Part shown: one piece after another, positions 63,132 through 64,000 of the stretch
How the letters are laid out: each line of letters opens with the position of its first letter
Position numbering within the stretch: position 1 is the first letter of the stretch
Assembly: GCF_023703415.1 (NCBI RefSeq)
Contig: NZ_JAGMTU010000001.1
Coordinates: 124,001-188,000 of the forward strand
DNA length: 64,000 nt
Source of the DNA: Microbacterium sp. USTB-Y
GTDB lineage: Bacteria; Actinomycetota; Actinomycetes; Actinomycetales; Microbacteriaceae
Reading direction: 5' to 3'
The notes under the pieces: model-generated
Seen by the model: only the letters and a program-made list of their open reading frames with translations
What the model was told of the DNA's origin: nothing
Database searches by the model: none
Made by a program: the position numbers and the translations under genes

Positions 63132-64000
63132 TCAGCCCGCAGCGGCGAGCGGCACATCGAGCACGTCGGCGAGCAGCGCCGCGGTGTACTCGTGCTCCGG
63201 GTGGTCGAGCACGCGATCCGTCGCTCCCTGTTCCACGACCGTGCCGCCGCGCAGCACGGTCACCGAGTCGGCGAGGCTGCGCACCACGGCGAAGTTGTGC
63301 GTGACGAAGAGCATGCTGAGCCCGTCGGCCTGCAGGCCGCGCAGCAGCTCGACGATCGCGGCCTGCACGCTGACATCGAGCGCGGAGGTCACCTCGTCGC
63401 AGATCAGCAGCCTCGGATCGCTCGCGAGGGCGCGGGCGATGGCCACGCGCTGGCGCTGCCCGCCGGAGAGCTCCCCGGGGTAGCGGTCGGCGACCGCCGC
63501 CGGCAGCTCGACCCGCTCCAGCAGCTCGGCGACCCTGCCGCGCCGGGCTCGGGCGCCGAGCCCGGCAAAGTACCGCAACGGCACGCCGATGCTCCGGCCC
63601 ACCGTGGCCCTCGGGTTGAGCGAGGCGTACGGGTTCTGGAACACGTACTGCACCTCGCGCCGCTGCAGGGCGTCGCGCCGTCGCGCCGCGGGAGCGAGGG
63701 CGGCGCCGTCCAGCAGCACCTCTCCGCCGGTGCGCTCCTGGAGGCCGGCGATGCACTGCGACAGCGTGCTCTTGCCCGATCCGGACTCCCCCACGACGGC
63801 GACGCACTCGCCGGGGCGCACCCGCAGGTCCACCTCGAAGAGCACGGCGCGGCGCCCGTACGCGGCGGTGAGGCCGCGTACGGCCAGCAGCGCGGCATCC
63901 CCGGGCGCAGCCTCGGCACGCGGCGCCGCGACGCGCACGGTCCCGGCGGCGCCGAGCTCCTCGGCGCGCAGGCAGCGCACGGCCGTGCGCCCGCCGGGGG
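63132..64000 (-). CDS. C-terminal part of a fused double-ATPase, Dpp/Opp type
   Basis: An ABC ATPase running off the right edge; about 289 residues are visible. After PGGRTAVRCLRAEELG, which looks like the end of an oligopeptide/dipeptide ATPase domain (oligo_HPY tail), a second ATPase follows: Walker A GESGSGKST, Q-loop YVFQNPYASLNPRATV, signature LSGGQRQRVAIARAL, Walker B LLICDEVTSALD, switch FVTHNF. The gene therefore encodes two fused nucleotide-binding domains of a peptide, nickel or glutathione-type importer, the first mostly outside the window. No stop separates the two, and a GTG at 63980 is unlikely to be a start. Confidence 0.85.
   Translation of the reverse strand, partial: PGGRTAVRCLRAEELGAAGTVRVAAPRAEAAPGDAALLAVRGLTAAYGRRAVLFEVDLRVRPGECVAVVGESGSGKSTLSQCIAGLQERTGGEVLLDGAALAPAARRRDALQRREVQYVFQNPYASLNPRATVGRSIGVPLRYFAGLGARARRGRVAELLERVELPAAVADRYPGELSGGQRQRVAIARALASDPRLLICDEVTSALDVSVQAAIVELLRGLQADGLSMLFVTHNFAVVRSLADSVTVLRGGTVVEQGATDRVLDHPEHEYTAALLADVLDVPLAAAG

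Noticed and set aside
1..64000. tRNA or rRNA genes
   Set aside because: No T-loop GTTCGA-type signature in a cloverleaf context and no rRNA-like sequence was noticed on reading; a covariance-model scan would settle this.

Overview
The window looks like chromosomal DNA from a high-GC Gram-positive actinobacterium, most likely a Microbacterium-type member of the Microbacteriaceae. The signs are GC-rich third codon positions, lipobox lipoproteins, a DUF222/HNH endonuclease gene of the kind common in that family, tightly coupled ATGA/GTGA gene overlaps, many apparently leaderless genes (a TANNNT -10 element 6-7 nt before the start codon), and a striking excess of GGATCC. No rRNA, tRNA, CRISPR array, transposase or prophage module was seen. 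The genus is an inference.

Layout. 1-3.4 kb: two tandem HSL-type esterases and a Bcr/CflA exporter. 3.4-5.3 kb: murQ and a MurK-like amino-sugar kinase for cell-wall sugar recycling. 5.3-9.1 kb: a membrane protein, a TetR regulator and a copper amine oxidase, tied together by two near-identical palindromic operators. 9.2-13.2 kb: LysR, a stand-alone fumarate-reductase-like flavoprotein, and AraC. 13.6-19.7 kb: MoaF homologue 1, a SnoaL-like protein and a branched-chain/amide-type ABC uptake system in which LivM and LivG are fused. 19.9-27.2 kb: DUF3465 protein, ion channel, two SDRs, APC permease, MoaF homologue 2 and a YtcJ-like amidohydrolase. 27.3-30.3 kb: small protein, membrane protein with PadR regulator, FAD monooxygenase. 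30.4-35.0 kb: TetR followed by an AMP-ligase / ketosynthase / acyl-CoA-dehydrogenase-fold cassette. 35.1-37.4 kb: DHA2 exporter and HxlR regulator, divergent. 37.4-43.2 kb: arylsulfatase with a five-gene coupled ABC uptake operon. 43.4-46.9 kb: TetR, GMC oxidoreductase, aldehyde dehydrogenase. 47-55.4 kb: small and membrane proteins, HNH endonuclease, HAD phosphatase, LacI, C45-type Ntn hydrolase/acyltransferase, MHS transporter. 55.4-60.9 kb: PTS-dependent dihydroxyacetone kinase (DhaK, DhaL, and a DhaM-HPr-EI fusion) with a divergent IclR regulator. 60.9-64 kb: phosphoribosyltransferase, GNAT, cupin and the end of a fused double-ATPase of a peptide-type ABC transporter.

How it fits together. 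The region is mostly catabolic and scavenging: amine oxidation, aldehyde and alcohol oxidation, esters, sulfate esters, dihydroxyacetone, and several uptake systems each paired with a local one-component regulator. Copper amine oxidase, SDR-MoaF and arylsulfatase within one 33-kb stretch recall the monoamine regulon of Klebsiella (amine oxidase, moaEF, arylsulfatase), although here each block has its own regulator.

The most unusual structures are a dispersed palindromic repeat that is read in frame as the linker of the DhaM-HPr-EI fusion, the three-gene acid-activation/condensation/dehydrogenation cassette without a visible carrier protein, and the density of leaderless promoters.
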